This document shows positions 18,453 through 28,326 of a stretch of DNA of 64,000 nucleotides, one piece after another. The position numbers were made by a program, and so were the translations under genes. The number at the start of each line of letters is the position of its first letter. The stretch's first letter is position 1. Source of the DNA: UBA2199 sp964628035 (lineage in GTDB: Bacteria > Acidobacteriota > Aminicenantia > UBA2199); contig CAZVPI010000005.1 in the NCBI GenBank assembly GCA_964628035.1, positions 88,882 to 152,881 of the forward strand. The letters are read 5' to 3'. Under the pieces are notes generated by a model. The model had not been told where the DNA came from. It made no database searches and saw only the letters and a program-made list of their open reading frames with translations.

Positions 18453-18852
18453 TTTCGGCCGCCGTCGTGTTGGCCTGGCCGTGGGCGACAGCCGTACGCG
18501 CGTGGCCACGCCGCTGCCCCTGGTCGCGGCCGGAGACGGCCGCCGCCTCCTCGATGCCATCCTGGAGCGGGTGGGGGAGTTCGATGTGCAGCGCATCGTG
18601 GTCGGCCATCCCCTGAACATGGACGGCAGCCGCGGCCCGGCCTGCGCGGCGGCCGAGCGCTTCGCCGCCGCCCTGCGCCGCCGCAGCGGCCTGCCGGTCG
18701 ACCTGGTCAACGAGCAGCTGACCAGCTTCGCCGCCGAGGAGCTGGCCAAGGAGATCGAGCGCGATTTCCGCAGGCGCAAGGCCTTTCTCGACAGCGTTGC
18801 GGCGCAGCTGATCTTGGAGACCTATTTCGAGCAAGTAGGAAAAAAGAAATGA
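18433..18852 (+). CDS. ruvX: Pre-16S rRNA nuclease / Holliday junction resolvase-like YqgF (RuvX)
   Basis: 139-residue RNase H-fold protein: DFGRRRVGLAVGDSRT (catalytic Asp7), VVGHPLNMDGSRGP, VNEQLTS and DSVAAQLILE are the family signatures. It processes the 5' end of 16S rRNA in E. coli. Translationally coupled to ddl. Confidence 0.94.
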   Translation: MKVLAVDFGRRRVGLAVGDSRTRVATPLPLVAAGDGRRLLDAILERVGEFDVQRIVVGHPLNMDGSRGPACAAAERFAAALRRRSGLPVDLVNEQLTSFAAEELAKEIERDFRRRKAFLDSVAAQLILETYFEQVGKKK

Positions 18853-18925
18853 GGAAGTACTGGGCATACGGCGTACGCCAGCTGCGGGTTGCCTTGTGCC
18901 CCGCGCCGACGCCCGAGAGAACGGA

Positions 18926-19975
18926 ATGACCCGCAAAAAAAGGAATAAGCCCTGGCGCCGGGTGCTGGCCCTGTCGCTGGTCGCGGTCGCCGCCGTCCTG
19001 GCCTGGCTGGGCCATGGCGTCTATCGCCGGGTCTTCCGGCCCTTTGCGGGGAGCGCAGAACGCGTTGTGGTCGTGATCGAGAGCGGCATGACCGTCCCCC
19101 AGATCGCCCGGCTCCTGGAGAGACGGGGCGTCGTTTCCAGCGCCGCCGATTTCGTCCGTTATTACAGGCTTTTCCACCGCGGCCGCACGCTGAAGGCCGG
19201 GGAATACCTTTTTGACGCGCCGCTGACGCTGGGACAAGTCGTCGCCAAGCTGGCCGAGGGCAAGTCGCTCCTCTACCGGGTGACGGTGAAGGAGGGATTG
19301 TGGATCGGCGAAACCGCCGAGGTCTTCGAGGCCAGCGGACTGTTCGCCGCCGCCGAGTTCCTGCGCGTCGCCTCCGATCCCGCACTCGTGCGCGATCTCG
19401 ATCCAGAGGCCGTCGACCTGGAGGGCTACCTTTTCCCCGACACCTACCAGGTCCGGCGCGACATCGGCGCCAACGAGATGGCGGCCCTCATGGTATCCCG
19501 TTTCCGGCAGAACTTCGGCCACCGCTTCGTCTGGCGCGCCCGCGACATCGGCCTCAGCATCCGCCAGGCCGTGATCCTGGCTTCGCTCATCGAGAAGGAG
19601 ACCGCCAGCCGCGACGAGCGTTTCCTGATCTCGTCGGTTTTCCACAACCGTCTGCGCCGCGGCATGCTCCTCGACTGCGACTCGACCATCATCTACGCCC
19701 TGAAAAAGGCAGGCGTTTGGGACGGCGACCTGCGCTGGCGCGACCTGAAGGGGGACTCGCCTTACAACACCCGGCGCCATCGCGGCCTGCCCCCAGGCCC
19801 CATCGCCAGCCCCGGCTACGACTCGCTGGAAGCGGCGCTTTACCCGGAAAGCAGCGAGTACCTTTATTTCGTCGCCAAGGACGGCAGCAGCCACCATTTC
19901 TCCACGAGCCTGGCCGAGCACAACCGCGCCGTGCGCCGCTACATCCTGCAGAAAGGGGAGGCGGCCGGTGACTGA
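18926..19975 (+). CDS. mltG: Endolytic murein transglycosylase MltG (YceG)
   Basis: 349 residues with one N-terminal membrane helix (about 12-32), a LysM-like N-terminal domain, then the YceG catalytic block with ASLIEKET (catalytic Glu), LEGYLFPDTY and the DSPYNTRRHRGLPPGPIASPG segment. It terminates or trims nascent glycan strands. An in-frame GTG at 18896 is less likely because it falls within a heptamer-rich spacer. Overlaps pgeF by 8 bases (GTGACTGA). Confidence 0.94.
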   Translation: MTRKKRNKPWRRVLALSLVAVAAVLAWLGHGVYRRVFRPFAGSAERVVVVIESGMTVPQIARLLERRGVVSSAADFVRYYRLFHRGRTLKAGEYLFDAPLTLGQVVAKLAEGKSLLYRVTVKEGLWIGETAEVFEASGLFAAAEFLRVASDPALVRDLDPEAVDLEGYLFPDTYQVRRDIGANEMAALMVSRFRQNFGHRFVWRARDIGLSIRQAVILASLIEKETASRDERFLISSVFHNRLRRGMLLDCDSTIIYALKKAGVWDGDLRWRDLKGDSPYNTRRHRGLPPGPIASPGYDSLEAALYPESSEYLYFVAKDGSSHHFSTSLAEHNRAVRRYILQKGEAAGD

Positions 19976-20690
19976 ACCCGTTGCGCGGCAGGTTTCCGGC
20001 AAGCGTTTCTTCGTTCATGAAGAGGAAAACTTGATTTATGGCTATACAACGGTGGATTTCACTTCAACCCGTCTCCAGGCCCTCTTTCCCGGCCAGCCCC
20101 TGCTGTTCCTCAAGCAGGTTCACGGCGTGCGCATCTTGGAGGAGGGGGAATGGCAACCGGCGAGCGAGGCGGACGGGCTTGTCGTGGAAAGGGGAGGTGG
20201 CGTGGCCGTGATCCAGACCGCCGACTGCCTGCCGCTCTTCTTCTTCGATGACGCGCGGAGGCGAGGCGGCGTCCTCCACGTCGGCTGGCGCGGGCTGAGG
20301 CGCGGCATCGAGGAGAGGCTCGCCGCCAGGCTGGGGCCCGCTCTGTCCACATATTTTTTTTTCCTGGGGCCGGGCATCGAGGGCGGCTGCTACGAAGTAG
20401 GGGAGGAGCTGCGGCAGCAGTTCTCGGAAAAGGCCTATGCCAAAGACATATTTTCCAAGAGCCGGCCCGGCAAGCTCCTCCTGGACCTCAAGGCCGGGCT
20501 GAAGGCCTCCCTGGGCGCGCTCGGCGTCCCCCGGGAGCGGATCGGTGATTGCGGCCTCTGCACCTCCTGCCTGCGCCTGTTCCCTTCCTACCGCCGCGAC
20601 GGCGCCAGCGGCAGGCGCATCTTCAATTTCCTCGCCCTGGGGCCGAAGCGCCTGGCCGCGGCCGCGAACGAAACTTCTCCCGGCGCATAG
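19968..20690 (+). CDS. pgeF: Peptidoglycan editing factor / multicopper polyphenol oxidase fold protein (YfiH)
   Basis: 240 residues with a GTG start overlapping mltG. Metal and catalytic positions of the YfiH/DUF152 family are visible: KQVHG, TADCLP and HVGWRG. In E. coli this protein prevents misincorporation of L-Ser into peptidoglycan; others act as purine nucleoside phosphorylases (LACC1-like). The ddl-mltG-pgeF context supports a cell-wall role. Confidence 0.9.
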   Translation: MTEPVARQVSGKRFFVHEEENLIYGYTTVDFTSTRLQALFPGQPLLFLKQVHGVRILEEGEWQPASEADGLVVERGGGVAVIQTADCLPLFFFDDARRRGGVLHVGWRGLRRGIEERLAARLGPALSTYFFFLGPGIEGGCYEVGEELRQQFSEKAYAKDIFSKSRPGKLLLDLKAGLKASLGALGVPRERIGDCGLCTSCLRLFPSYRRDGASGRRIFNFLALGPKRLAAAANETSPGA

Positions 20691-20704
20691 CCGTAACAGG
20701 GGTG

Positions 20705-21946
<1,242 letters not shown>

Positions 21947-21982
21947 GGCCCTGATGCGCGCCCAAGGGCAGGGGGGCAGGTC

Positions 21983-23230
21983 ATGAAGACGGGGCTGGTC
22001 CGCGAGGTGCTGGCCATGGCCCTGGATTCCATCCGCCAGAACAAGCTGCGCTCCTCGCTGACCATCCTGGGCATCGTCATCGGCGTGCTGACCATCGTGG
22101 CCATGGTGGCGGTCATCGAGGGGATCAACGCCAGCTTCGCCAGCCAGCTGGAAGCGATGGGCTCCAACCTGCTGTTCGTCTACCGTTTCGAGCCTGGGAT
22201 CCGCATCGGCCGCATGCCTGAAGAGCTGCGCCGCCGCAAGCCGATCACCTTCGCCGACGCCGAGGCCGTCGAGAGCTCCTGCCCAGCGGTGGCGGCCGCC
22301 AGCCCCGAGGTGAGTTTCTTCCGCTTTCTGCCGCCGGCGCGGGTGAAATACATGGCGAACGAAGTGGAAAATCCAGTCCTGAGCGGGGTGAACCACCGCT
22401 ACCTGCAGATCTATGAGGAATACACCGTCGAAAGCGGCCGCTTCTTCACCGAGGCCGAGAACCTCAACCGCCGCGAGGTGTGCGTCATCGGCGCCGAAAT
22501 CGTCGACGCCCTGTTCCCCGGCCAGAGCCCGCTGAACAAGACGGTTGTTTTTGAAGGCAAAAAATTCATTGTCATCGGCACTTTAGGAAGAATCGGCAAG
22601 TTCATGGGCCAGAGCCGGGACAACCGCATGATCATCCCGGTCAACACTTTCCGCAAGTTCTTTCCCGGCGAGGACGACGTGACCGTGATCGTCAAGGTGC
22701 GCAGCAACGCCCGACTGGAGGCGGCCAAGGACGAGATCATCAATCTCATGCGGCTGCGCCGCAAGGTGAAGGCCAGCGAAAAGAACAATTTTTCGGTTTT
22801 CACCCAGGACACCATCGCCGGGCTGTACACGCAGCTGACCGGGGCCGCGTTCCTGGTCATGATCATCATTTCCTCCATCGGACTGCTCGTCGGCGGCATC
22901 GGCGTCATGAACATCATGCTGGTCTCGGTGACGGAGCGCACCCGCGAGATCGGGCTGCGCAAGGCCATCGGCGCCCGCGGCAGCGAGATCCGCAACCAGT
23001 TCCTGTACGAGGCCATCGTCCTGACCCTTGCAGGCGGGGGAGCCGGGGTCCTCTGCGGCGTCCTGCTCAGCCTGCTGATCAAGGCCCTCAGCGGCCTGCC
23101 CGTAAGCATCAATCCCTATTCCATTGTCGCCGCCCTGGCCGTGTCGACGTCGGTCGGGCTGTTCTTCGGCCTCTACCCGGCCAGCCAGGCGGCCAAGCTG
23201 GATCCGGTCACCGCGTTGCACTACGAATAG
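21983..23230 (+). CDS. MacB-type ABC transporter permease (FtsX domain), copy 2
   Basis: 415 residues, a divergent tandem paralogue of the preceding gene with the same layout (SIRQNKLRSSLTILGIVIGVLTIV at the N-terminus; GGIGVMNIMLVSVTERTREIGLRKAIGARG near the C-terminus). The pair probably forms a heterodimer that recruits an ATPase encoded elsewhere (inference). Convergent with parB across about 100 bases that hold no clear terminator. Confidence 0.9.
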   Translation: MKTGLVREVLAMALDSIRQNKLRSSLTILGIVIGVLTIVAMVAVIEGINASFASQLEAMGSNLLFVYRFEPGIRIGRMPEELRRRKPITFADAEAVESSCPAVAAASPEVSFFRFLPPARVKYMANEVENPVLSGVNHRYLQIYEEYTVESGRFFTEAENLNRREVCVIGAEIVDALFPGQSPLNKTVVFEGKKFIVIGTLGRIGKFMGQSRDNRMIIPVNTFRKFFPGEDDVTVIVKVRSNARLEAAKDEIINLMRLRRKVKASEKNNFSVFTQDTIAGLYTQLTGAAFLVMIIISSIGLLVGGIGVMNIMLVSVTERTREIGLRKAIGARGSEIRNQFLYEAIVLTLAGGGAGVLCGVLLSLLIKALSGLPVSINPYSIVAALAVSTSVGLFFGLYPASQAAKLDPVTALHYE

Positions 23231-23329
23231 AACCTGAACATCAAGTGAATCCCTCAGTTTTTGAATGCCCTAATTTTACCGGCTTCTTTATGTCGGATAA
23301 GATATATTATGTAAACCAATATCAGTTTT

Positions 23330-24166
23330 TCAAAAATCAGCGAGGTTTTTCAGCTTGTTTTCGCGTATGTCGCGGATGAGTTTCTCCAGGACCTCGATCA
23401 CCTTCTCCCTGTTCACCTTCTCCTGCTTGAACTGGAAATTGATCCTGACCTTCTTGTCGTCCGACTGAAAATTGAAGCGGAAGGTCTTTGCCGCTCCCTC
23501 GCCCTTGCGCTGCTCCTTGACGATCTCGCGCGAAACCGGCTTCTTGCCGTACTGGCTCAGAATCTCGTTCATCCTTTCCGGATCGGTCGTCTTGGTCAGC
23601 TCAAGAAGGAAAGACTTGGAGTCGATTCCTAACTGCAGGCACTTTTCGCGTATCTCCGCCGGCAGGTCGGTTATCCTGACCAGCTCGGTCACGGTCACCC
23701 GCGACTTGCCGATCTTCCTGGCGATCTCCTCGTGGGTGTAGCCATAGATCTCGGCCAGCGAACGCACCGAATAGGCCTGCTCGAATACGTTCAGGTCCTT
23801 GCGCTGGATGTTCTCGACAATCGACATCTCCAGGGCCTCGTTGTCCGGGATGTCGTGCTCGATGCATGGTATTTCCCGCATCCCGGCCTCCTTGGCGGCC
23901 CGGAAGCGCCTCTCGCCGGCGATGATCTCGAAATTGCCGTCCTTTGGCTTGACGATCACCGGCTCGATGATGCCGTTCTCCTTGATGGAAAGGGTCAGTT
24001 CCTTCAGATCGCCCATGTCCCGTCTGGGCTGCATCTGGTTGGGCAGGATCTTCTCCACCGGGATGTTGCGGATGACCGGCGTCTTGGTCCGCAGGGATAT
24101 CTCGTCCACCAGGTGGTGATCGTGCTTCATTTTGATGAAATCGGGCAAGCCTACTTTTTTAGCCAT
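23330..24166 (-). CDS. parB: Chromosome partitioning protein ParB
   Basis: 278 residues. The N-terminal ParB/Srx CTPase domain has NPNQ-type IPVEKILPNQMQPRRD and GERRFRAAKEAG; the central helix-turn-helix (THEEIARKIGKSRVTVTELVRI) is followed by a dimerisation tail. The tail is longer and more basic than usual. The start MAKKVGL at 24166 overlaps the parA stop by 8 bases. ParB binds parS centromere sites and loads SMC. No canonical parS was found in the window. Confidence 0.94.
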   Translation of the reverse strand: MAKKVGLPDFIKMKHDHHLVDEISLRTKTPVIRNIPVEKILPNQMQPRRDMGDLKELTLSIKENGIIEPVIVKPKDGNFEIIAGERRFRAAKEAGMREIPCIEHDIPDNEALEMSIVENIQRKDLNVFEQAYSVRSLAEIYGYTHEEIARKIGKSRVTVTELVRITDLPAEIREKCLQLGIDSKSFLLELTKTTDPERMNEILSQYGKKPVSREIVKEQRKGEGAAKTFRFNFQSDDKKVRINFQFKQEKVNREKVIEVLEKLIRDIRENKLKNLADF

Positions 24167-24920
24167 TTTTGATGATTTCCTTGGCCAGCTCCTGGTACTC
24201 GACCGCACCCCGGGAATTGGGGGCGAAGGTGAAGATCGATTCCTTGTAAGCCGGGCTCTCCTCCAGTCGGACATTCTTGGAGATGATGGTCTTGAAAACG
24301 CGTTCGGCGAACATCTTGCGGATGTGGGTCTCGCTGTCCTTGGCGATGACGATCCGCTTGTCGTACATGGTGATCAGGACGCCGAGCAGGCTGAGCTCGG
24401 GATTGCTGCGGGCGCGCACCTTCTCGAAGGTGTCGAGAAGGTCATCGGTCCCCTCCAGCGCGAAATAGGAGGCCTGGATGGGGATGATCAGGTGGGTGGC
24501 GGCGACGAACGAATTGATGGTGATCAGCCCCAGCGTGGGAGGCGTGTCGATGAAGACGTAATCGAACTTGTACTTGAAGGTGTCGAGCCTGTCCTTCAGG
24601 CGGTAATGCCCGTCGATCTCCCCTATCAGTTTCGATTCAAGCTTGGCCAGGGAGATCGAGGCCGGCAGCAGGGACAGGTTGATGATGCTGGTGGGCACGA
24701 CCACGTCATCGAACGACATTTCGGTGTTTTCCAGAAGGTCGAAAGCCGAGCTTTTCTGCTGGCTGCGGTCCATGAAGGTGACGGTGGAATTGGCCTGGGG
24801 GTCCATGTCGATCAGCAACGTCTTGTGGCCCATGAGGGCAAATGCTGCCGCCAGGTTGATCGAGGTCGTGGTCTTGCCAACTCCCCCTTTCTGGTTCGCG
24901 ATGGTGATGATCACGTTCAC
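24159..24920 (-). CDS. parA: Chromosome partitioning ATPase ParA/Soj
   Basis: 253 residues. Deviant Walker A KGGVGKTTTSINLA near the N-terminus, Walker A' LLIDMDPQANST, and VFIDTPPTLG mark a ParA/MinD ATPase of the small chromosomal (Soj) type. GTG start with AAAGGAG 5 bases upstream. It is driven by a near-consensus promoter just upstream and forms an operon with parB. Confidence 0.95.
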   Translation of the reverse strand: MNVIITIANQKGGVGKTTTSINLAAAFALMGHKTLLIDMDPQANSTVTFMDRSQQKSSAFDLLENTEMSFDDVVVPTSIINLSLLPASISLAKLESKLIGEIDGHYRLKDRLDTFKYKFDYVFIDTPPTLGLITINSFVAATHLIIPIQASYFALEGTDDLLDTFEKVRARSNPELSLLGVLITMYDKRIVIAKDSETHIRKMFAERVFKTIISKNVRLEESPAYKESIFTFAPNSRGAVEYQELAKEIIKNG

Positions 24921-24940
24921 TCCTTTATGTTCAGATTCGA

Positions 24941-24969
24941 TTTATAGTAAATGCAGGTTCGCTTGTCAA
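24941..24969 (-). promoter_or_regulatory. Promoter of parAB
   Basis: On the minus strand, TTGACA (24969-24964), 17-base spacer, TATAAA (24946-24941). One of the best sigma-70 matches in the window. The predicted start leaves a ~14-base leader containing AAAGGAG. Confidence 0.8.
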
Positions 24970-25270
24970 TAGATAAAGTGAATAAGAATAGATGGAACGA
25001 ACTCACAGTGTCGGTGTCAGTGCTGGAAACAGCAGTAGAACGAGCAACGGGCAAAATCACTTCATGATGTCGGCATGCCGACATTGGATTGATGATGGAC
25101 CAAGAGGGCAAGGAGCTGGCATTCCCGGCAGAATAATTAAAAAAAATAATGAGGTATCATTTACAAAATCGTTGTTTTTTTGTGCGCTGACGTTAAAAAC
25201 CCCTCTTAATAGCCGATATCTAATGATTTTTTAGTTCGTTGAGTGCTTTGGCCAACACGAACACTCCTCT
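24970..25270. other. AT-rich gene-free spacer between der and parA
   Basis: About 300 bases without a credible gene and markedly richer in AT than the flanks. It holds an 18-base perfect palindrome (25067-25084) and three degenerate hexamers GTGTCG/GTGTCA/GTGCTG near 25017-25036, related to the hexamers beside der. The rest, including the poly-A/T stretch 25135-25240, shows nothing I can name. Confidence 0.6.
25067..25084. repeat. 18-bp perfect palindrome upstream of parAB
   Basis: ATGTCGGCATGCCGACAT reads identically on both strands. It lies about 100 bases upstream of the parA promoter. A perfect 18-mer palindrome fits a dimeric protein-binding site; candidates are ParB (a noncanonical parS) or a regulator. 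The role is inference. Confidence 0.5.
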
Positions 25271-26581
25271 CTATTTTTGAGATTGGATCTTGAAGAAAAT
25301 CGGGATGCCCTCGAATCCCAGCTCCTGGATCAGCCGCTTCTTCAGGAACAGCTCGTCGGACGGGAGCAGCCTGGACCCTGATTTGGAGTGGAACTTGACG
25401 AAAAAAGGGCGCATCGATTCGATCGACACGAATTTCGGATTGAAAACGCGGTGGTCGGTGGTGGTTATTTTCTTTTCGTGCAGGATGCGCTTGACCAGGT
25501 CGTTCAGGTGCGAGATCTTGATCTTCGCGTCCAGCTTGGCATTGATCGCCTGAGCCTTGTCGAGCATGGAGAAGACGTTCTTGCCGCTCGCGGCCGAGAC
25601 GGCGATCAAAGGGGCGAAATGCAAAGCGTGGAAGGGGGCTCGGACCCTCTCGAAGTACCTGTTGCCGGAGGTTCCCGCGTCCAGCAGGTCGGTCTTGTTT
25701 CCAACGATGAGCACCGGCTTGGCCGCCTTCGTCACCTTCTGGGCGATGAGCAGGTCGTTCTGGTCCACTTTCTGCGTGATGTCGATGACAAAGAGGATGA
25801 CGTCGGCGCGGCGCAGCTCGTTCTCGGCGCGGATGACGGCGGCGCATTCGGTGGTCTCCTTGACCTTCTGCATCTTGCGGATGCCGGCATTGTCCACCAG
25901 GATGAAGGTCTGGTTGTTGCGCCTGACCTCGAGGTCGACCGAGTCGCGGGTGGTCCCGGGCAGGGGGCTGACGATCACCTTGTCGTCGTTGAGAATGCGG
26001 TTGATCAGGGACGATTTGCCCACGTTGGGCTTGCCGATGATGCTGATGCGCGCCGCCGGCTCCTCCCCGCGCATGGGATCGGGGGCGTACTGCACGGCTT
26101 GATCGATCGCCGCGATCAGCGCTTCGACCCCCAGGTTGTGCTCGGCGGAGATGGGAACGAGGTCGGCGTTCAGTTCATAATAGGAAACGGGCAGCAGGAA
26201 GCGGTCGGGCGCATCGGCCTTGTTGACCACGGCGATGATCTTCTTGTGCAGCCTGCGGATGCTGAGGTAAAGGTCCTTTTCGTAGCCCAGCATCTCGCGC
26301 TTGCCGTCGAACAGGAAAACGATCAGGTCTGATTCCGATGCGGCCTGGAAGATCTTCCTGTTGATCTCCTCGGAGATGATCTCCTTGTCCGGGAAAAAGC
26401 CGCCGCTGTCCTGCAGGTCCAGCCATTTGTCACCCAGCCGCGTCTTTTGCCGGAACAGGTCGCGGGTCATCCCCGGCTGGTTGTGCACCAAGGCCTTGCG
26501 CTTGCCCAGCAGGCGGTTGAAGAGGGTCGACTTGCCCGTATTGGGCGCCCCGACGATGGTGACCAGCGGCAGCTTGCTCAT
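25271..26581 (-). CDS. der: GTPase Der (EngA)
   Basis: 436 residues with two tandem GTPase domains and a C-terminal KH-like domain. Domain 1: GAPNTGKST (residues 11-19), DSGGF, NKAD. Domain 2: GKPNVGKSS, PGTTRDSVD, DNAGIRK, NKTD. Der is essential for 50S subunit assembly. The second G3 reads DNAG rather than the usual DTAG, and the first reads DSGG. The start is ATG at 26581; a hexamer-array inverted repeat begins 6 bases upstream of it. Confidence 0.95.
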   Translation of the reverse strand: MSKLPLVTIVGAPNTGKSTLFNRLLGKRKALVHNQPGMTRDLFRQKTRLGDKWLDLQDSGGFFPDKEIISEEINRKIFQAASESDLIVFLFDGKREMLGYEKDLYLSIRRLHKKIIAVVNKADAPDRFLLPVSYYELNADLVPISAEHNLGVEALIAAIDQAVQYAPDPMRGEEPAARISIIGKPNVGKSSLINRILNDDKVIVSPLPGTTRDSVDLEVRRNNQTFILVDNAGIRKMQKVKETTECAAVIRAENELRRADVILFVIDITQKVDQNDLLIAQKVTKAAKPVLIVGNKTDLLDAGTSGNRYFERVRAPFHALHFAPLIAVSAASGKNVFSMLDKAQAINAKLDAKIKISHLNDLVKRILHEKKITTTDHRVFNPKFVSIESMRPFFVKFHSKSGSRLLPSDELFLKKRLIQELGFEGIPIFFKIQSQK

Positions 26582-26586
26582 CTCAT

Positions 26587-26744
26587 GGTGACAGTGACCG
26601 TGTCAGTGTCAGCAGGAAAATCGGGATCAAGAATTGTCGGAATCCTATTCTGAACTCGGGCACTGGCATGACGGTTCTGCTTCAGGATGGTCTCCAAGGG
26701 CATGGTTCAGGTCCTGCTGTCACTGTCAATGACACGGTCACCTG
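26587..26744. repeat. Inverted pair of GTGACC/GTGTCA hexamer arrays around a 96-base core
   Basis: The left arm (26587-26616) reads as four hexamers GTGACA, GTGACC, GTGTCA, GTGTCA followed by GCAGG. The right arm (26713-26744), read on the minus strand, gives GTGACC, GTGTCA, TTGACA, GTGACA and then GCAGG. The arms are inverted copies with a 96-base core. The right arm runs into the ispF stop region. Confidence 0.75.
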
Positions 26745-27222
26745 AAAAACGGATCATGGCGATGCTGAAGCACTCGATGGCCTCTCCCCTGCCGACCGCG
26801 TCCAGCTTTTCCTTCGTCTTGCCCTTGACGTTGATATCGCCCTGGGGAATGCCCAGGATCGAGGCCAGGCTGCCGGTGATCCGCTCCTTGAAGGGCGAGA
26901 TCTTCGGCTCCTCGGCCACCACCACGCAGTCCAGGTTCATGATCTCGAAGCCTCCTTCGTCAAGGAGCGCCTTGACGCGCCGCAGCAGCTCGGCCCCGGC
27001 GATGCCCTTGCAGCGCGGGTCGCTGTCGGGGAAAAGCTCGCCGATGTCGGGACATCCCATGGCCCCGAGAAGGGCGTCGATCAGGGCGTGGATGAGCACG
27101 TCGCCGTCGGAATGGGCTTCGGCGCGGAGCGTGGGCGAGACCTTGACCCCGCCCAGCATCAGCCCCTCCCCCGGGACCAGGCGGTGAATGTCGTAGCCGA
27201 CCCCGGAGCGGATCTTCATCAT
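26707..27222 (-). CDS. ispF: 2-C-methyl-D-erythritol 2,4-cyclodiphosphate synthase
   Basis: 171 residues of the MEP isoprenoid pathway. Zinc ligands are visible in GYDIHRL (Asp11, His13) and HALIDALLGA (His45); the SDGDVL, DIGELFPD and KTKEKLDAVG motifs are typical. Start is at an ATGA overlap with the upstream PIN/TRAM gene. After AMIRF the protein ends in SGDRVIDSDSRT, encoded by the right arm of the hexamer repeat and not typical of the family. Confidence 0.95.
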   Translation of the reverse strand: MMKIRSGVGYDIHRLVPGEGLMLGGVKVSPTLRAEAHSDGDVLIHALIDALLGAMGCPDIGELFPDSDPRCKGIAGAELLRRVKALLDEGGFEIMNLDCVVVAEEPKISPFKERITGSLASILGIPQGDINVKGKTKEKLDAVGRGEAIECFSIAMIRFSGDRVIDSDSRT

Positions 27223-28202
27223 GACGTCTTCCTGCCGAAGATGATCTTGCCCGAGGTCGACTGCAGCACCGAGGTCACCTCGATTTCGAGCTCGCGGCCG
27301 ATGTCGCCCTTGGCCTCGTCGACCACCACCATGGTGCCGTCCTCCAGGTAAGCCAGGCCCTGCTTCTTTTCCTTGCCCTCCTTGGTGATGCGCACCTGCA
27401 GCTTCTCCCCCGGGTAGACGATGGGCTTGAGGGCGAAGGCGAGCTCGTTGACGTTCAGCACCTTGACATCCTGAAGCTTGGCGATCTTGCTGAGGTTGAC
27501 GTCGTTGGTGATGATCTTGAACTTGTGCTCCTGGGCCAGCAGGACGAGCTTCTGGTCGACCTCCTTGACGCCGGGAACGCTCTTGTTCAGGATGGTGACC
27601 GAGATCTCCTTGTTCTGCTGCAGCTGCTCGATGACGTCCAGACCCCGCTTGCCGCGCACTTTCTTGGTGGCATCGGAGGAATCGGCGATGAACTGCAGCT
27701 CGGCCAGCACGAACTGGGTGATGATCAGCTCGCCCTCGACGAACCCCGAGTTGGCGATGGCCACGATGCGGCCGTCGATGATGGCCGAGGTGTCGAGCAG
27801 GTAGGACTGGGTGTAGGCGCTGCTGCCGCGGAAGAACTCGCGGATGTTCAGCGGCGAGAACATGTTGGGCTTGCTCAGCCCGATGAACAGGCCGGTGGCG
27901 GGGATGCCGAACAGGAACAGGGCCTTGAAGAACACGTAGGCCGAGAAGGAGATGGCGATCAGGTTGAACAGCTGGAACGTGACCCAGCCGATGAGGATGC
28001 CACCGAGCAGGCCCAGCGAGGCGCTCCAGATGTGCTTCAACTCGGCCTTGCGGATCTTGTAGACCATCAGCGACAGGGCCAGGGCGAAGGCGGCGCCGAA
28101 GGCGGCGCCCAGCCCATGGGACGTGCCGGCGAACGGCGGGTGCGTGTAGCCGATGACGGCGAACAGGACGACGAAAATGAGCTCGTACAGGTAAATGATC
28201 AT
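27219..28202 (-). CDS. Membrane-anchored PIN-TRAM domain protein (YacL type)
   Basis: 327 residues. There are four N-terminal membrane helices (to about residue 115), then a PIN nuclease domain (LLDTSAIIDGRIVAI; acidic residues in TQFVLAELQ and TNDVNLSK), and a C-terminal TRAM RNA-binding domain (PGEKLQVRITKEGKEKKQGLAYLEDG). The frame is open another 90 codons upstream, but AAGGAG 8 bases before the ATG at 28202 and the hydrophobic N-terminus fix the start. Related to B. subtilis YacL next to radA and ispD/ispF, the same neighbourhood as here. Probable RNase or toxin-like RNA-binding role. Confidence 0.9.
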   Translation of the reverse strand: MIIYLYELIFVVLFAVIGYTHPPFAGTSHGLGAAFGAAFALALSLMVYKIRKAELKHIWSASLGLLGGILIGWVTFQLFNLIAISFSAYVFFKALFLFGIPATGLFIGLSKPNMFSPLNIREFFRGSSAYTQSYLLDTSAIIDGRIVAIANSGFVEGELIITQFVLAELQFIADSSDATKKVRGKRGLDVIEQLQQNKEISVTILNKSVPGVKEVDQKLVLLAQEHKFKIITNDVNLSKIAKLQDVKVLNVNELAFALKPIVYPGEKLQVRITKEGKEKKQGLAYLEDGTMVVVDEAKGDIGRELEIEVTSVLQSTSGKIIFGRKTS

Positions 28203-28326
28203 GGCGTCTCCTTGGTTTCTGCCGGTGATTCCGCCTGATCCCGATTGTACTCCATTTGCCCGGGCTTGGCAAATGGCGGAACGCTTGTCGCCATGCCGGC
28301 CTGTGCGCTTCGCTTGTGGCCTGGCG

